Below are positions 54,083-64,000 of a stretch of 64,000 bases of DNA, one piece after another. Numbering within the stretch: position 1 is the stretch's first letter; each line of letters starts with the position of its first letter. Origin of the DNA: Sorghum bicolor (taxonomy: Eukaryota; Streptophyta; Magnoliopsida; Poales; Poaceae); NCBI RefSeq assembly GCF_000003195.3, contig NC_012875.2, positions 18,882,990-18,946,989 on the forward strand, given 5' to 3'. Position numbers and translations under genes: made by a program. The notes below the pieces were generated by a model. That model did no database searches. It was not told where the DNA came from and saw only the letters and a list, made by a program, of their open reading frames with translations.

Positions 54083-56739
54083 ATGTTGACTTCTGAGTTT
54101 GATCAGGAGAACGTCATCCCCGTGACGGAAGCCAATCTCAAGGATGAGCAGAAGCAAGCTATTGCTAAAGCCATGGAGGATTACAAGCAGCAATGCCTGA
54201 GGTCCTTCAGCATGAACAGGAGCGGCGAGGTGATCTAGAAGGATGCACTGCCGGCACCTCGGCAGGTTACTTTTGAAGCCAATCCTGGTAAACTTCAAGA
54301 GATGGTTGATAGTGCTATCAACCGTGCTTTGATCAACCAAGCTGGTGTGCTGTCTAATACGGTTTTCAACGTCATGGCTAGAACTTTCAAGGAAGGACAA
54401 TTGCCACCAGATTATGTGGGCCCCTCTCATCATCAGTAAGGGTCACCGGTGGTCACAGCTCCATCGGCTGCTACAGCCGCTGTGGGCATGGAGATTCCCG
54501 TTCCTCCAAGTACGTTGGGAGTTACCAATGCACAATCTACGCTGATGACGACGAATCCACCGACTTCAGAACAAATTAAGCTTACTATAGATTTATTGGC
54601 ATCAGCAATGTCAGGACCAGTTCCTCCTCCTAACTGGTGGGGTTTTGGTATGCCTCCGGAATACTTCAAGACACCCGGTACATCTCAAGCGACTGATATG
54701 AGAGGCAAGGCTCCTATGGCATCGGCACCTCCCAATATGCCGATGAACCAGAGTCCCCAGTATACTACAACTACTACTGCAAGACCTTACACTGGGAATT
54801 CTCAAGCTCCGACGTTCCAGATGCCTAATGCATCGGCAGACTCAATGCTGATGCAGCAGAGATGCATGACTCAACCTGGGTATGTCAATTCGATGATGAT
54901 GCCCAATTACCAGTCATCGGCAGGACCTATGCCGATGAATGCTAATAGTGGATGGCTTGAGCAGCAAGTCTTTCCGCAAACACCCCAACAGAGCCATCAG
55001 GCTACAGGGTTCCAGCAAGGCTAGATCTATCCCGGGTTCCAGAATCAGGGAATGCCCAACCAGCCGGTGAATTTTGGGTAGCAGATCGGCGGACAGCAGA
55101 TTGGTGGGCAACAGCTTGGTGGTCCACAGATTGGGGGCCAAATGATTAATCCAATGTTCCATGCAGATCGTGTGCCGCACAGACATGTGGAGGCTTACAA
55201 GCAGGCGCCGGATCCGCAACCACCTCATCGGCAAGATGCCGATGCTTACTGGGCCGATAAGATTGCTGAAGTAATGAGAGATCAATTTAGGATAAAACCC
55301 AAAGTCAACACATACTCTTATCGGACACCGTATCCTACCGCATATGATTTGATCCCGCTTCCAAATCGGTACAAGGTACCGGATTTTACTAAGTTTTCTG
55401 GGCAGGATGACACGTCGACCATGGAACACGTCAACAGGTTCATCATCCAATGCGGGGAAGCTGGTAACAGGGACGAGTTAAGGGTTCGCTTATTCTCGTC
55501 ATCGTTGTCCGGATCGGCTTTCACCTGGTTTATATCATTACCTCCCAATTCAGTGATTACTTGGGCCGATTTGGAGAAACAATTACACAAATACTTTTTT
55601 TCTGGGGTCCATGAGAAGAAGATAACCGATTTGGTCAAATTAAGGCAACTCAATGATGAATCGGTTGAAGGTTTTGTGCAGAGGATACGGGAAGTCAAGA
55701 ACAAATGCTATAGCCTGGTTCTGGATGATCGGCAGCTAGCCGACTTGGCTTTCTAGGGTTTGTTGCCACACATCAGGGACAAGTATGCGTCTCAGGAGTT
55801 TGAAAGCTTAAGTCATTTGGTGCAGAGGATTTCTGATCAAGATATCAAGCCATTTGAACCCAAGAGAGCATGGAACAAGAAGGTGTCCTTTGTTGATGAA
55901 GCAGCAAGCTCAGATTCTGACGAGGAACCGGTCATCCGTTTGGCAGAGTGGGTAAAAAACAAGAAGCTGATGTCTTGTCCTTTTGGACATAAAGAACCAG
56001 AGAAGTTCGCGTTCGACATCACTAAGGCCGATCGGATATTTGACTTTTTACTTCAGGAAGGTCAGATAAAATTATCACCTAATCATGTGATCCCATCGGC
56101 TGAGGAGTTGAAGAAGATGAAGTATTGTAAATGGCACAATGCAACTTCTCACAGCACCAATGAGTGCAAAGTGTTTAGGCGACAGCTGCAATCGGCTATA
56201 GAGTCAGGGAGGATCAGATTTGACAGTTCTAAAGCTCAGAAGCTGATGAAGATTGATCAACATCCTTTCCCGACAAACATGCTGGATGCTAAGGGAAAGG
56301 CCAAGGTCTTGACGTCAGAAGCAGCTGAAAGAAGTGTATCGGTGGATCCTCAGCATCAAATCACTACCGCCGATGCAAAAGGAAAAGGCCTAGTCCAGGA
56401 GGGAGTTAACTCAAGGAGGCCTCCCCGATCTGGTATTGTAATAACTCACAGAAGGCCTCGGGAGACTTGGCAGCAACGTGAAGGTCGGTATCGACACTGG
56501 CAAGAGGACTATCGCCGGGAAGAAGAAAGACGCCGGCAGGAGTGGAATCAGCATAGGGATCACTGGAATTGCCCATTCTTCATTCATTGTTGGGAGGAGA
56601 AAATCAAACTCCCTACTGTCAGAGATTGACCTGAGTGCAATGGTTATGACCGGTATGACAGGTCTGATCGGCGCTATCGTGATAATGATCGACAATTTAA
56701 TGGGCCGATTAGAGGAAGAGCATCCGTTCATGATCGGCT
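54083..56739 (+). pseudogene. gag: Tat element gag, one frame with stops
   Basis: From MLTSEFDQENVIPV (ATG 54083) a single frame runs to about 56739. It has a Pro/Met/Gln-rich N-terminal half with repeated IGGQQ units, a retrotran_gag core (YKVPDFTKFSGQDD, HVNRFIIQCGEAGN, LFSSSLSGSAFTWF, DLEKQLHKYFF, DLVKLRQLNDESVEGFVQRI), a Lys-rich tail (KYCKWHNATSHSTNECKVFR, a zinc-binding CHHC-like motif) and a second cysteine motif (CPFFIHCW, then PEC). In-frame stops lie at 54236, about 54437, 55022, 55079, 55754 and near 56627. A run of seven G at about 56739 then shifts the frame into the protease segment. Gag would form the particle. Confidence 0.85.
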
Positions 56740-57743
56740 GGGGGGGCAGGCTCAGCGTGCACGACAGGCTTGGAGATCGTGTTGAGTATTTCCCTAGGAG
56801 CCAGGAAGAACTTGAAGAGATGGCCAATGCACGGGTTCCCGATGAGTTCATATTTTGCAGGGATGCCAATACTTATCGAGTGGAGTCAAAGGAAAATCGT
56901 CGCTCAGCGGTCAGGCAGCAGCAGCTTCCTCCATGGTGTGGAGAAGGATTGACCAGGACACAGAAAAGAAGGCTGCAGCGTGAAAGACAGGAAGAGTTAA
57001 GCAAGGGGGAGAACTCTGGGCAGTCTGGGGATCAGCAACAACCAGATCCTAAGGGGAAAGGTCCATCAGCAGATGTCAACATGTTTTTTATGTTGCCGAT
57101 GGAGTTCCTTGCGCCGTCCAGTGATGATGAGTTGGAGTTCTCTGATCAAATAGCTCAGTTGGCTCTAGATCCGATGATGGCCATCTTTGAGAAGCCTGCC
57201 GATGATGAAAGGCAACATCTTAAGGCTCTGTTTGTCAAAGGAAGGGTTGACGGTCAGCCGATGACCAAGATTTTAATTGACGATGGGGCTGCTATCAACA
57301 TCATGCCTTATACAGTGTATCGGAAGCTTGGGAAAGGAGATCAAGACTTGACCAAGAACGATATGATGCTCAAAGACTTTGAAGGCAATGTGTCTCCAGT
57401 TAAGGGAGCTATCTGCGTAGAATTAACCATCGGCTGCAAAACCTTGCCGACGACCTTCTTTGTGATCAGTGGAAAAGGTGCCTACAATCTGTTGCTAGGA
57501 AGAGATTGGATTCATGCCAATTGTTGCATCCCATCTACAATGCACCAGTGCTTGGTCCAGTGGGTAGGTGACAAGATTGAAATTGTCCCAGGAGACTCTT
57601 CATATGTTATTGCATCGGCGGAAGCAGACACCTACGAAAGGACTAGGTGTATTTCAGGAGAAGCTTGGGAAAAGGATTTCCTCAAAGTTGCCGATTATGA
57701 AATTCCACCGATCCAAGCAGTCGATTCTGAAGATGGTTTTTAA
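56740..57743 (+). pseudogene. Tat element protease segment
   Basis: The frame begins with HDRLGDRVEYFP and PDEFIFC, goes through a Glu/Gln-rich linker, then has the retropepsin-like core ILIDDGAAINIMPYTVYRKL (D-D-G where retropepsins have D-S/T-G) and the flap-like LLLGRDWIHANCCIPST. It ends at TAA 57741-57743. The TAA overlaps the ATG (TAATG) that opens the reverse transcriptase frame. Protease would cut the polyprotein. The frame itself has no stop, but upstream gag does. Confidence 0.85.
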
Positions 57744-58860
57744 TGGATAGGTTCGCCGATGATGGAAAATTAGGCCAGGGGTTCACATCGGCCGATGATT
57801 TGGTAGAAGTAGACATAGGTAGTGGTGATAAGCCTAGACCTACTTTTATTAGTGCTAAGTTAAGTCCTGAGTGTAAGCAGCAGTTGACTGATTTGTTAAA
57901 GGAATATAAAGATTGCTTTGCTTGGGATTATACTGAGATACCTGGTTTGGACCGATCGATTGTTGAACATCGGTTGCCTATCAAGTCTGGATTTCGGCCA
58001 CATCAGCAGCCAGCTCGCCGATGTAATCCTAATATTCTTCCTGACATCAAGGCCGAAATAACTAAACTTATTGAAGCCAAATTTATTCGGCAGTGTCGGT
58101 ATGCCGAGTAGATTTCCAATGTTGTTCCGGTTTACAAGAAGAACGGGAAGCTTCGGGTCTGCATTGATTTCAGGAATCTTAACAAAGCTACACCGATGGA
58201 TGGCTACCCGATGCCAGTTGCCGATCTGCTAGTTGATGCTGCGGCTGGGCATCGGATCATTAGCTTTATGGATGGCAATGCAGGATACAATCAAATATTC
58301 ATGGCAGAAGAGGATATTCCAAAGACCGCATTTAGATGTCCTGGTCATGTCGGGTTGTTTGAATGGATAGTCATGACTTTTGGCTTAAAGAATGCTGGTG
58401 CTACTTACAAAGGGCCATGAATTTTATATTTCATGAGTTCATCGGCAAGCTGGTGGAAATTTATATTGATGATGTGGTGGTTAAGTCTGGGGACTTCACA
58501 AAGCATCTTGCCGATCTACGAAAGGTGTTGGAATGCACAAGGAAGCATGGTTTGAAAATGAATCCCAATAAGTGTGCATTTGGTGTATCGGCAGGGCAGT
58601 TTCTTGGTTTCATGGTGCATCAAAGGGGGATTGAAATCAGTCGAAGATCTATTGAGGCCATCAACAAAATAGTTTCCCCTACCAATAAGACTGAACTCCA
58701 ATCCTTGATCGGCAAGGTAAATTTTATCAGGAGATTTATATCTAATTTGTCTGGTAAAATTTGTGCTTTCAGCCCTCTTCTTAAGCTAAAAGCCGATCAA
58801 GAATTTGTTTGGGGGAAGAACAACAGTTGGCTCTGGATGAAATCAAGAATTATTTAGTAA
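57743..58860 (+). pseudogene. Tat element reverse transcriptase
   Basis: The first frame gives FADDGKLGQGF, ECKQQLTDLLKEYKDCFAW, IVEHRLPI, a TAG at 58109-58111 (after CRYAE), then PVYKKNGKLRVCIDFRNLN, ATPMDGYPMP, FMDGNAGYNQI and FGLKNAGATY. A frame change near 58400 leads to NFIFHEFIGK and the catalytic YIDDVVVKS (about 58460-58486), then HGLKMNPNKCAFGV, FLGFMVHQRGIE and NFIRRFISNLSG. This is the full palm and thumb of a Ty3/gypsy reverse transcriptase. It is broken by one stop and two frame changes (about 58400 and about 58815). Confidence 0.9.
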
Positions 58861-59300
58861 ATCCTCCAGTTCTCATTCCACCTCGGCAAGGGAAGCCCTT
58901 CAGATTATATTTGTCTACCGATGGGATGGTCATCGGTTCGGCTTTAATTCAAGAATTTGAAGGGAAAGAGCGTGTAATTTATTACTTAAGCAGGAGGTTG
59001 ATTGATGCTGAGACCAGGTATTCGGCTATTGAGAAGCTATGTTTGTGCCTGTATTTCTCTTGTATCAAGTTAAGACACTACTTGCTATCGGCCGAATGCA
59101 CTGTTATTTGCAAAGATGATGTGGTCCGGTACATGCTATCTATGCCGATTATGAGTGGCAGGATCGGTAAATGGATTTTGTCGCTGTCAGAATTTGATCT
59201 GCGTTACGAATCGGCTAAAGCAGTTAAGGGACAGATTATGGCCGATTTTGTAACTCAACATTGCGGTGAAGTGGAGGCTTTGGAAATTGTACCTTGGACG
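58809..59300 (+). pseudogene. Tat element first RNase H domain
   Basis: The frame continues the polymerase: QLALDEIKNYLVNPPVL, PFRLYLSTDGMVIGSALIQE, YYLSRRLIDAETRYSAIEKL, LRHYLLSAE, WILSLSEFDLRYESAKAVKG and ADFV. These are the D, E and D regions of the gypsy RNase H, which removes the RNA strand during replication. No stop lies within this domain. Confidence 0.85.
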
Positions 59301-59700
59301 CTCTTCTTTGATGGATCCACATGTGACCGGGGGGCAGGAATCGGCATAGTATTAATTTCCCCTCGGGGAAGGAAGTATGAGTTTTCCTTGCCGATTGTTG
59401 CCACGTCGACGAATAATTAGGCTGAGTATCAAGCCTTAATAAAGGGATTAGAGCTGTTAAGAGAGGTTCATGCTGATGCTGTTGAGATCTTTGGGGATTC
59501 TATGCTAGTTATAAATCAATTGGCTGGAAGCTATGAATGCCGAAGTAAAGTTCTCATAACTTATTATGAAAGGAGTATACAACTGTTAAAGGGATTCAAA
59601 GATTTCTGATTAGAGCATGTTCCTCGATTGCATAATGAAGAGGCTAATCGGTTGGCTCAGCATGCCTCGGGATATCAGCCTATGATTAATGCAATATCGG
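59301..59700 (+). pseudogene. Second, archaeal-type RNase H domain of Tat element
   Basis: The block starts WTLFFDGSTCDRGAGIGIVL, passes a TAG at 59418-59420 just before AEYQALIKGLELL, then EIFGDSMLVINQLAG, a TGA at 59608-59610 and HVPRLHNEEANRLAQHAS. The pattern D-G-S, A-E-Y, G-D-S and N-x-x-A-N is that of the plant/archaeal-type RNase H acquired by the Tat clade. Together with the upstream gypsy RNase H it makes the dual arrangement. Both stops are one transition from sense codons (CAG, CGA). Confidence 0.85.
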
Positions 59701-60974
59701 CAATTGGTGCCGATGATTGGAGAAAAGAAATCATTAATTATTTGAAGGATCCATCTAAGAAAGTTGAAAGGCGGGTTCGGTTTCAAGCCACCAAGTATGT
59801 GCTCCTCAAAGATGAATTGTATTACCAAACTATTGATGGGATTCTTCTCCGATGCTTAGGTGATGATGAAGCTAGGAGTTTGATGGGAGAAATCCATGAA
59901 GGGGTATGTGGAGCACATCAGTCGGCTTTCAAGATGAAGTGGATGATTAGGAGGAATGGATATTATTGGCCAACTATACTTGAGGATTGCTTTAAGTATT
60001 TCAAAGGGTGTCAAGGATGTCAAAAGTTTGGTAATATTCAAAGGGCACCTGCATCGGCTATGAATCCTATCATAAAGCCTTGGCGGTTCCGAGGATGGGC
60101 TATTGATTTGATCGGCCAGATTTATCCACCATCTAGCAAAGGGCATAAGTTTATTCTAGTTGCCACCGATTATTTCACCAAGTGGGTTGAAGCTATTCCT
60201 TTGAAGAAAGTCACATCAGCCAATATGATTGATTTTGTGAAAGAGCACATCATTTACCAATTTGGGATTCCCCAAACAACTACTACCGATCAGGGCACTA
60301 GGTTCACATCAGGGGAGTTTGATGAATTCGCAATCGGTATGGGGGTTAAAGTGTTGAACTCTTCTCCTTACTATGCTCAAGCTAATGGGCAGGCCGAGGC
60401 ATCTAACAAAGGAATTATTAAGCTTATTAGACGGAAGATTGAAGAAAATCCTAGAAGGTGGCACACGTTGTTAAATGAAGCTTTATGGTCATACCGGATG
60501 GCTTGTCATGGATCGACCAAGGTTTCACCCTATCAGTTGGTGTATGGGCATGATGTAGTGTTACCTTGGGAAATTAAGGTTCGGTCTAGGCGATTATCTT
60601 TTCAAGATCAGTTGGCTGCCGATGATTATGCTACTTTGATGACAGACGAGTTGGATGATCTAGCAGGGCATCGGCTGAGGGCTTTGATGAGTATAGAAGA
60701 GAATAAGAAAAGAGTTGCCAGATGGTATGATAAGAAGGTAAAGGCTAAGGAGTTTGCCGATGGAGACTTAGTATGGAAATTAATTTTACCGATCGGGACT
60801 AAAAGTTCAAAGTTTGGGAAGTGGTCTCCCAATTGGGAGGGTTCTTATCGGATAAGTCGATCGGCTCCTGGTAATGCCTACATTTTAGAAACTCTCGAAG
60901 GAGTTGAATTTCCCAGAGCATTAAATGACAAATATCTAAAGAAGTACTACCCCAGCATATGGGTCGATGCATAA
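59628..60974 (+). pseudogene. Tat element integrase
   Basis: An open frame of about 448 codons. The zinc-binding HHCC domain is around HEGVCGAH and CQGCQKFG. The core has AIDLIGQIYPPS, TDQGTRFTSGEF and ANGQAEASNKGI, giving the D, D and E catalytic residues. The C-terminal part (RRWHTLLNEALWSYRMACHG, DGDLVWKLILPIGT, GPW-like WEGSYRI) matches gypsy integrase without a chromodomain, as expected for Tat. The frame is intact to TAA at 60972-60974, but the polyprotein upstream is broken, so no normal product is expected. Integrase would join the DNA copy to the host genome. Confidence 0.9.
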
Positions 60975-61123
60975 AAGTTTAAATGTCAATAACACTCCTA
61001 TCGGCTGGATTGAAATATGCTTGGGGCCGGACTTAATGTTTCAAAAGATGCCGATAACAGTCTTATCAGCTAGACTAAACATCAAGAAAGTGGGGAGAAG
61101 TGGGTATGTTGCCGATGAAGAGC

Positions 61124-63300
61124 TCACATGTTTAGCAACGCTTGAATGGCTAATATGGCACGTAGGCAGATTTGGTTGGCTGCTTCTATCTCTTTGACGT
61201 CTTCATCGGCAGAACCTTCTATCGGCTTCAACTTCTTCTTCAACTGCAGTGCTTTGCGACCATGGGCATTTCGCTCTTGCTCAAGGAGCTTGATGGTCTC
61301 TGGCAGTTGACTCTCTTCCTGTTGGGCTTGGGATAGGGCATCCTCTACTTGCTTGAGTTCTGCCAACAGGGCTTCTCTTTTTGCCGATAGATCAGAGATC
61401 TTCTGTTTCAGCGCGTCTCCTGAGGACTTCAAGGTGCCGATGTTCTTGTGCTTCTCACCGGTCAGGAGCTTTTCTTTCATCATCTCCTCAGAAAGCCGGG
61501 TCTGAGCGGCTCTATCGGCAAGGCGCCGGGCAGCCCTCTGGTATTGCAGTTGACGACTCTCTAGATGTGCTGCTTGGAAAAGGATTTCTTCGGCATCAGC
61601 GGGGATTTGGCCTCTCAAGGTCTTGAATAAAGCCTTGGTCGAGTGAGAGTCATCAACTAGTTGGGCTGTGTCTTGACGAAGGAGAGCCGACAGTTCTTCC
61701 AGCCTTGCCCTGATCTCTGCCGATGTAACCCCAACTGCTCGAGAAGAGCTTGCTTCTTCACCTTCATCTTCAGAGACGTCAATGGCAAAGGAGAAGAGGC
61801 TGTCGGGAGAGTCTTGTTCCTACAAAGGAGATAGAGTGAGTCATTCCATGGTCATATATTGATAAGTAATACTGATGGAAACTGGATGGCTTACTTGCTT
61901 CAAGGCGATCTCTCGCCTTTGACTGGAAGATGCCGATGGAATCACAGGTTGATCGGCTGAGATTGCCGGTTGAACTATATCAGCTAGAAAAATAATAGAG
62001 ATAATTGTAAGACAAAGAGAATAAGTTCATCGGCAGTAATTTCATGAAATATATTACCTTGACGAAGAGCAATACTTGTCTGGATGGAAGAGATCACCGA
62101 TGCTGCTGGGTCGGTAGTTTGTTCATGCACGTCAGCCGATGTGTCTTCTGGCTGAGGTACTTCTGGTTGAAACTCCTCTGGATGAGGATTTTCTGCTCGT
62201 GGTGCTTCTTGCGGTTGAGGAGGAGATGGTACTTGCTGAGTCTGTGTTTCTGGAGGAGAAGGAGAAGATTCCACTGGAATTGGAGAAACCGGAGGGGAAG
62301 GGGGAGTTGCCACTCTCTGGCACTTTGTTTGTGCTCTGGTACTCTTGGCACCTTTTCTCTTCTGCTGGCTGGACTGGGGGGCATCGGCACCTTTGCTTTT
62401 GGTCCTTGCCGATGCGCTGGAGTGCTGATACAGAAAGAAAGACTCGTAAGTACAAGTCTGACAAATATAAGAATAAGATCGGTATAAAAATTGAAGGTAT
62501 ACCTTGAACGCCTGTGCCAAGGTAGAGGCAGCTACCGATGAGGATATCTGAGTCCTCTTGGTGGTAACTTTCTTGAGGCGAACACCTCGATGCATGATGG
62601 CGGCCAGGGTGGGAGCGTTGTTGCCGATTGAAGAGATTGGGCCTGATGGAAACAGGTCAATCGGCTTGCCACTCCTGCTAACCGATGGAGGGGTGTTGTC
62701 AACCTGCAAGGTGATACAAAGGTGAATCACCGATGGAAATAAAATTGAGAAAATTGAAACATCGGTTTGAAGATATTTACAGTATTATCGGGAACTTCAT
62801 ACGCGGTACGTAAGAGCCCATCTGCAGAACAGATGCTCCTTCCATTCTGCCCACCATTGCTTGTACGCCTGAGTGATGAAGGCGGCTAGAACCCACTCTG
62901 ACAAGTCTGCATCTGTATCGGCACTTGATGGCAGTTGGGCTACTCGGGTCCATTCAAGGAGGCTGGTGATGGTTTCCCTGGGCTTTATCACATCGGCATA
63001 ACAGAGTGCAATCGGCAGCTGGCCGAAAGCTAATTGACGAGCTAGTGCCGATGGATTGTAAAACTCATAGGTCTGGACGGAGGTTTTCCCACTACCAAAG
63101 AAATTCACTAGTATAGCTCTGGGAGTGATCAGTGCCATCATCACTTCATGATCTTTGTTGCGAGCGTCAATGAACGGATTGAAAACCAGAGGAAACATGG
63201 TGTCTGGATCATCATAAGGCAACCATGCTCGCTGCTCTCTGGTCAAGCCTTCGTGCAAGGTTTGGAAGAATTGGCTGACTGTTGGGTATTTTAAACGCAA
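61124..63300 (-). CDS. Antisense spliced gene in the Tat 3' region
   Basis: Predicted minus-strand exons are about 63279-62803, 62703-62503, 62424-62058, 61983-61895 and 61819-61124. Each junction has GT...AG and the frame continues. Exon 1 holds PTVSQFFQTLHEGL, FFGSGKTSVQTYEFYNPS, ARQLAFGQLPIALCYADVI and WWAEWKEHLFC, known from grass retroelement-associated hypothetical proteins. Then come a Pro/Ser/Gln-rich acidic middle and a C-terminal coiled coil (KISDLSAKREALLAELKQVE, QLPETIKLLEQERN). Antisense ORFs are described for Tat elements such as Grande and Retand; their function is unknown. The gene's start lies beyond the Athila-type LTR at 63280, so the 5' part is missing here. Confidence 0.7.
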
Positions 63301-64000
63301 ACAGAAAAATCCGCAAGCGCACGGATACCGATGTAGCCTTCACCCGGGACTATTCCAGAGTATCGATTTTCCACAGGGAACGTGAGTGTACTAATTAAGA
63401 TCCAAGATCGCCCAAGGATAACTATATGAATATTTTTGGTGGGAAGAGAGAAAGTTTCCTGAGAGTTCTCTAGTTGATCTAAGAATCAAGAATTACTTCA
63501 AGATTATCTATATCGGGACATCAGAACACTAACCACAGAAAGAGATGAGAAGGGGGCTAGGAAGCTCCGACTACGGTCCTACAAACACTGATCCGAACGT
63601 GGTGGAATACGTCGACCGTTAGGGCTGTCACTACCCTAGGGCTACCACAACAATCCGCAGGATTGGGTGCAATTCCAGGTAATTACAAGACTAAACACCA
63701 CGTCTAATCTATTAATTACTACTCTAATGTTTCAAAGATTAGAGCACTTGATGCAAGCGGGAATCCAATAAATAACTTGAATGTAAATAAAAGTAATTAG
63801 AGAACTCAGGAATTATGAATTGAAGAACCTGGAGAACGATGAAGAACGAACCAGATGCTGCAAAAGTATAATGTTGAGGAAGATCCGACAGATCCGGCTC
63901 CTCCTCCGCTCTCCTCTTCTCTCTCCCTATTTTCTAGATTACAACTAGAACTAACTAGAACTAGAACTAGAGGAACTAGAACTAGAACTAGATGAACTAG
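63280..64000 (-). mobile_element. Athila-type LTR running off the window
   Basis: It starts TGTTGGGTATTTTAAACGC in plus view and has CCGCAAGCGCACGG with GATGTAGCCTTCACC, then TTTTCCACAGGGAACG, all in the order and orientation of the Athila LTR at 14929. It further shares GTGGAATACG, AGGGCTGTCAC and CTAAACACCACG. It interrupts exon 1 of the Tat antisense gene. In minus orientation this left-most LTR would be the 3' LTR or a solo LTR. Confidence 0.75.
63942..64000. repeat. AACTAG-type simple repeat
   Basis: Repeats of (GA)ACTAG run to the end of the window. A short version of the same motif (CTAGAACTAGAACTAGG) lies at 16543-16559 within the related Athila LTR. Confidence 0.8.

Larger units (their letters stand above)
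53345..63279 (+). mobile_element. Tat-lineage Ty3/gypsy element, near complete but inactive
   Basis: The order is 5' LTR, PBS region, gag, protease, reverse transcriptase, RNase H, second RNase H, integrase, and then a 3' region with an antisense gene. That order with two RNase H domains defines the Tat clade (which includes Ogre, Grande, Huck, Cinful). The 3' LTR is not seen because an Athila-type LTR interrupts at 63280. At least four frame changes and nine in-frame stops are present. The hexamers ATCGGC and GCCGAT are strikingly frequent throughout. Confidence 0.9.

Noticed and set aside
56411..56869. 152-codon minus-strand frame
   Set aside because: It is antisense to Tat gag and protease; the sense frame carries the recognisable motifs.
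62044..62507. Plus-strand frames of 147 and 122 codons
   Set aside because: They are antisense to exon 3 of the Tat antisense gene, whose splice sites and continuous frame are better supported.

Overview
This window looks like a chromosome segment of a grass, probably a panicoid such as sorghum, sugarcane, Miscanthus or maize relatives (inference from the transposon families and their style). There is no bacterial gene organisation, rRNA, tRNA or CRISPR. Most of the 64 kb is transposable elements inserted into one another. The only convincing non-transposon genes are two small secreted-peptide genes at 27.4-29.4 kb.

Left stack (1-26 kb). The oldest layer is an Ale/Hopscotch-like Ty1/copia element on the minus strand (gag at 25144-25839, rest of gag/protease/integrase at 17197-18295, primer-binding site at 25865). 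Its gag is split at 18295/25144 by a forward Tekay-type LTR with a perfect 5-bp target duplication (GGTGT). That LTR is itself split by a second, reverse Tekay-type LTR (18459-23589). In its integrase the Ale copy carries a minus-strand Athila element (10317-17196: LTR, gag, protease and env-like region, but no reverse transcriptase or integrase). The Athila was hit by a SIRE/Opie-like copia (4942-10316: LTR, PBS, 685-codon gag and the first part of pol). The SIRE pol was cut by a Tekay chromovirus, whose chromodomain end and 3' LTR fill 1-4941.

Middle (26-37.5 kb). Here lie a MITE-like remnant, the divergent peptide-gene pair with recognisable TATA boxes, a LINE-type RNase H remnant, a degenerate GC-rich repeat, a BARE/Angela-like solo LTR (33234 to about 34544) and an old reverse Tekay LTR fragment (about 35700-37529).

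Right stack (37.5-64 kb). A Tork/TNT1-like copia starts at 37530. Its LTR carries a pentanucleotide array, a short membrane-segment ORF abuts the gag start, and gag is cut in its zinc knuckle by a CACTA DNA transposon starting at 39496. The CACTA has a spliced tnpA-like gene, a spliced tnpD/TNP2 transposase gene with nonsense codons, and an extra gene on the opposite strand. A second SIRE/Opie copy (LTR 48280-50188) interrupts the CACTA. It is followed by an Athila/Tat-type LTR with a PBS on one side and a polypurine tract on the other (51070-52545). Next comes a nearly full-length Tat-lineage Ty3/gypsy element (53345-63279) with gag, protease, reverse transcriptase, two RNase H domains, integrase and a five-exon antisense gene. 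It is interrupted at 63280 by another Athila-type LTR that runs off the window.

Nearly all transposon reading frames are decayed, mainly by in-frame stops. Coordinates of exons, LTR ends and stops were read by eye; family names are from recognised protein motifs and LTR termini, not from a database search.
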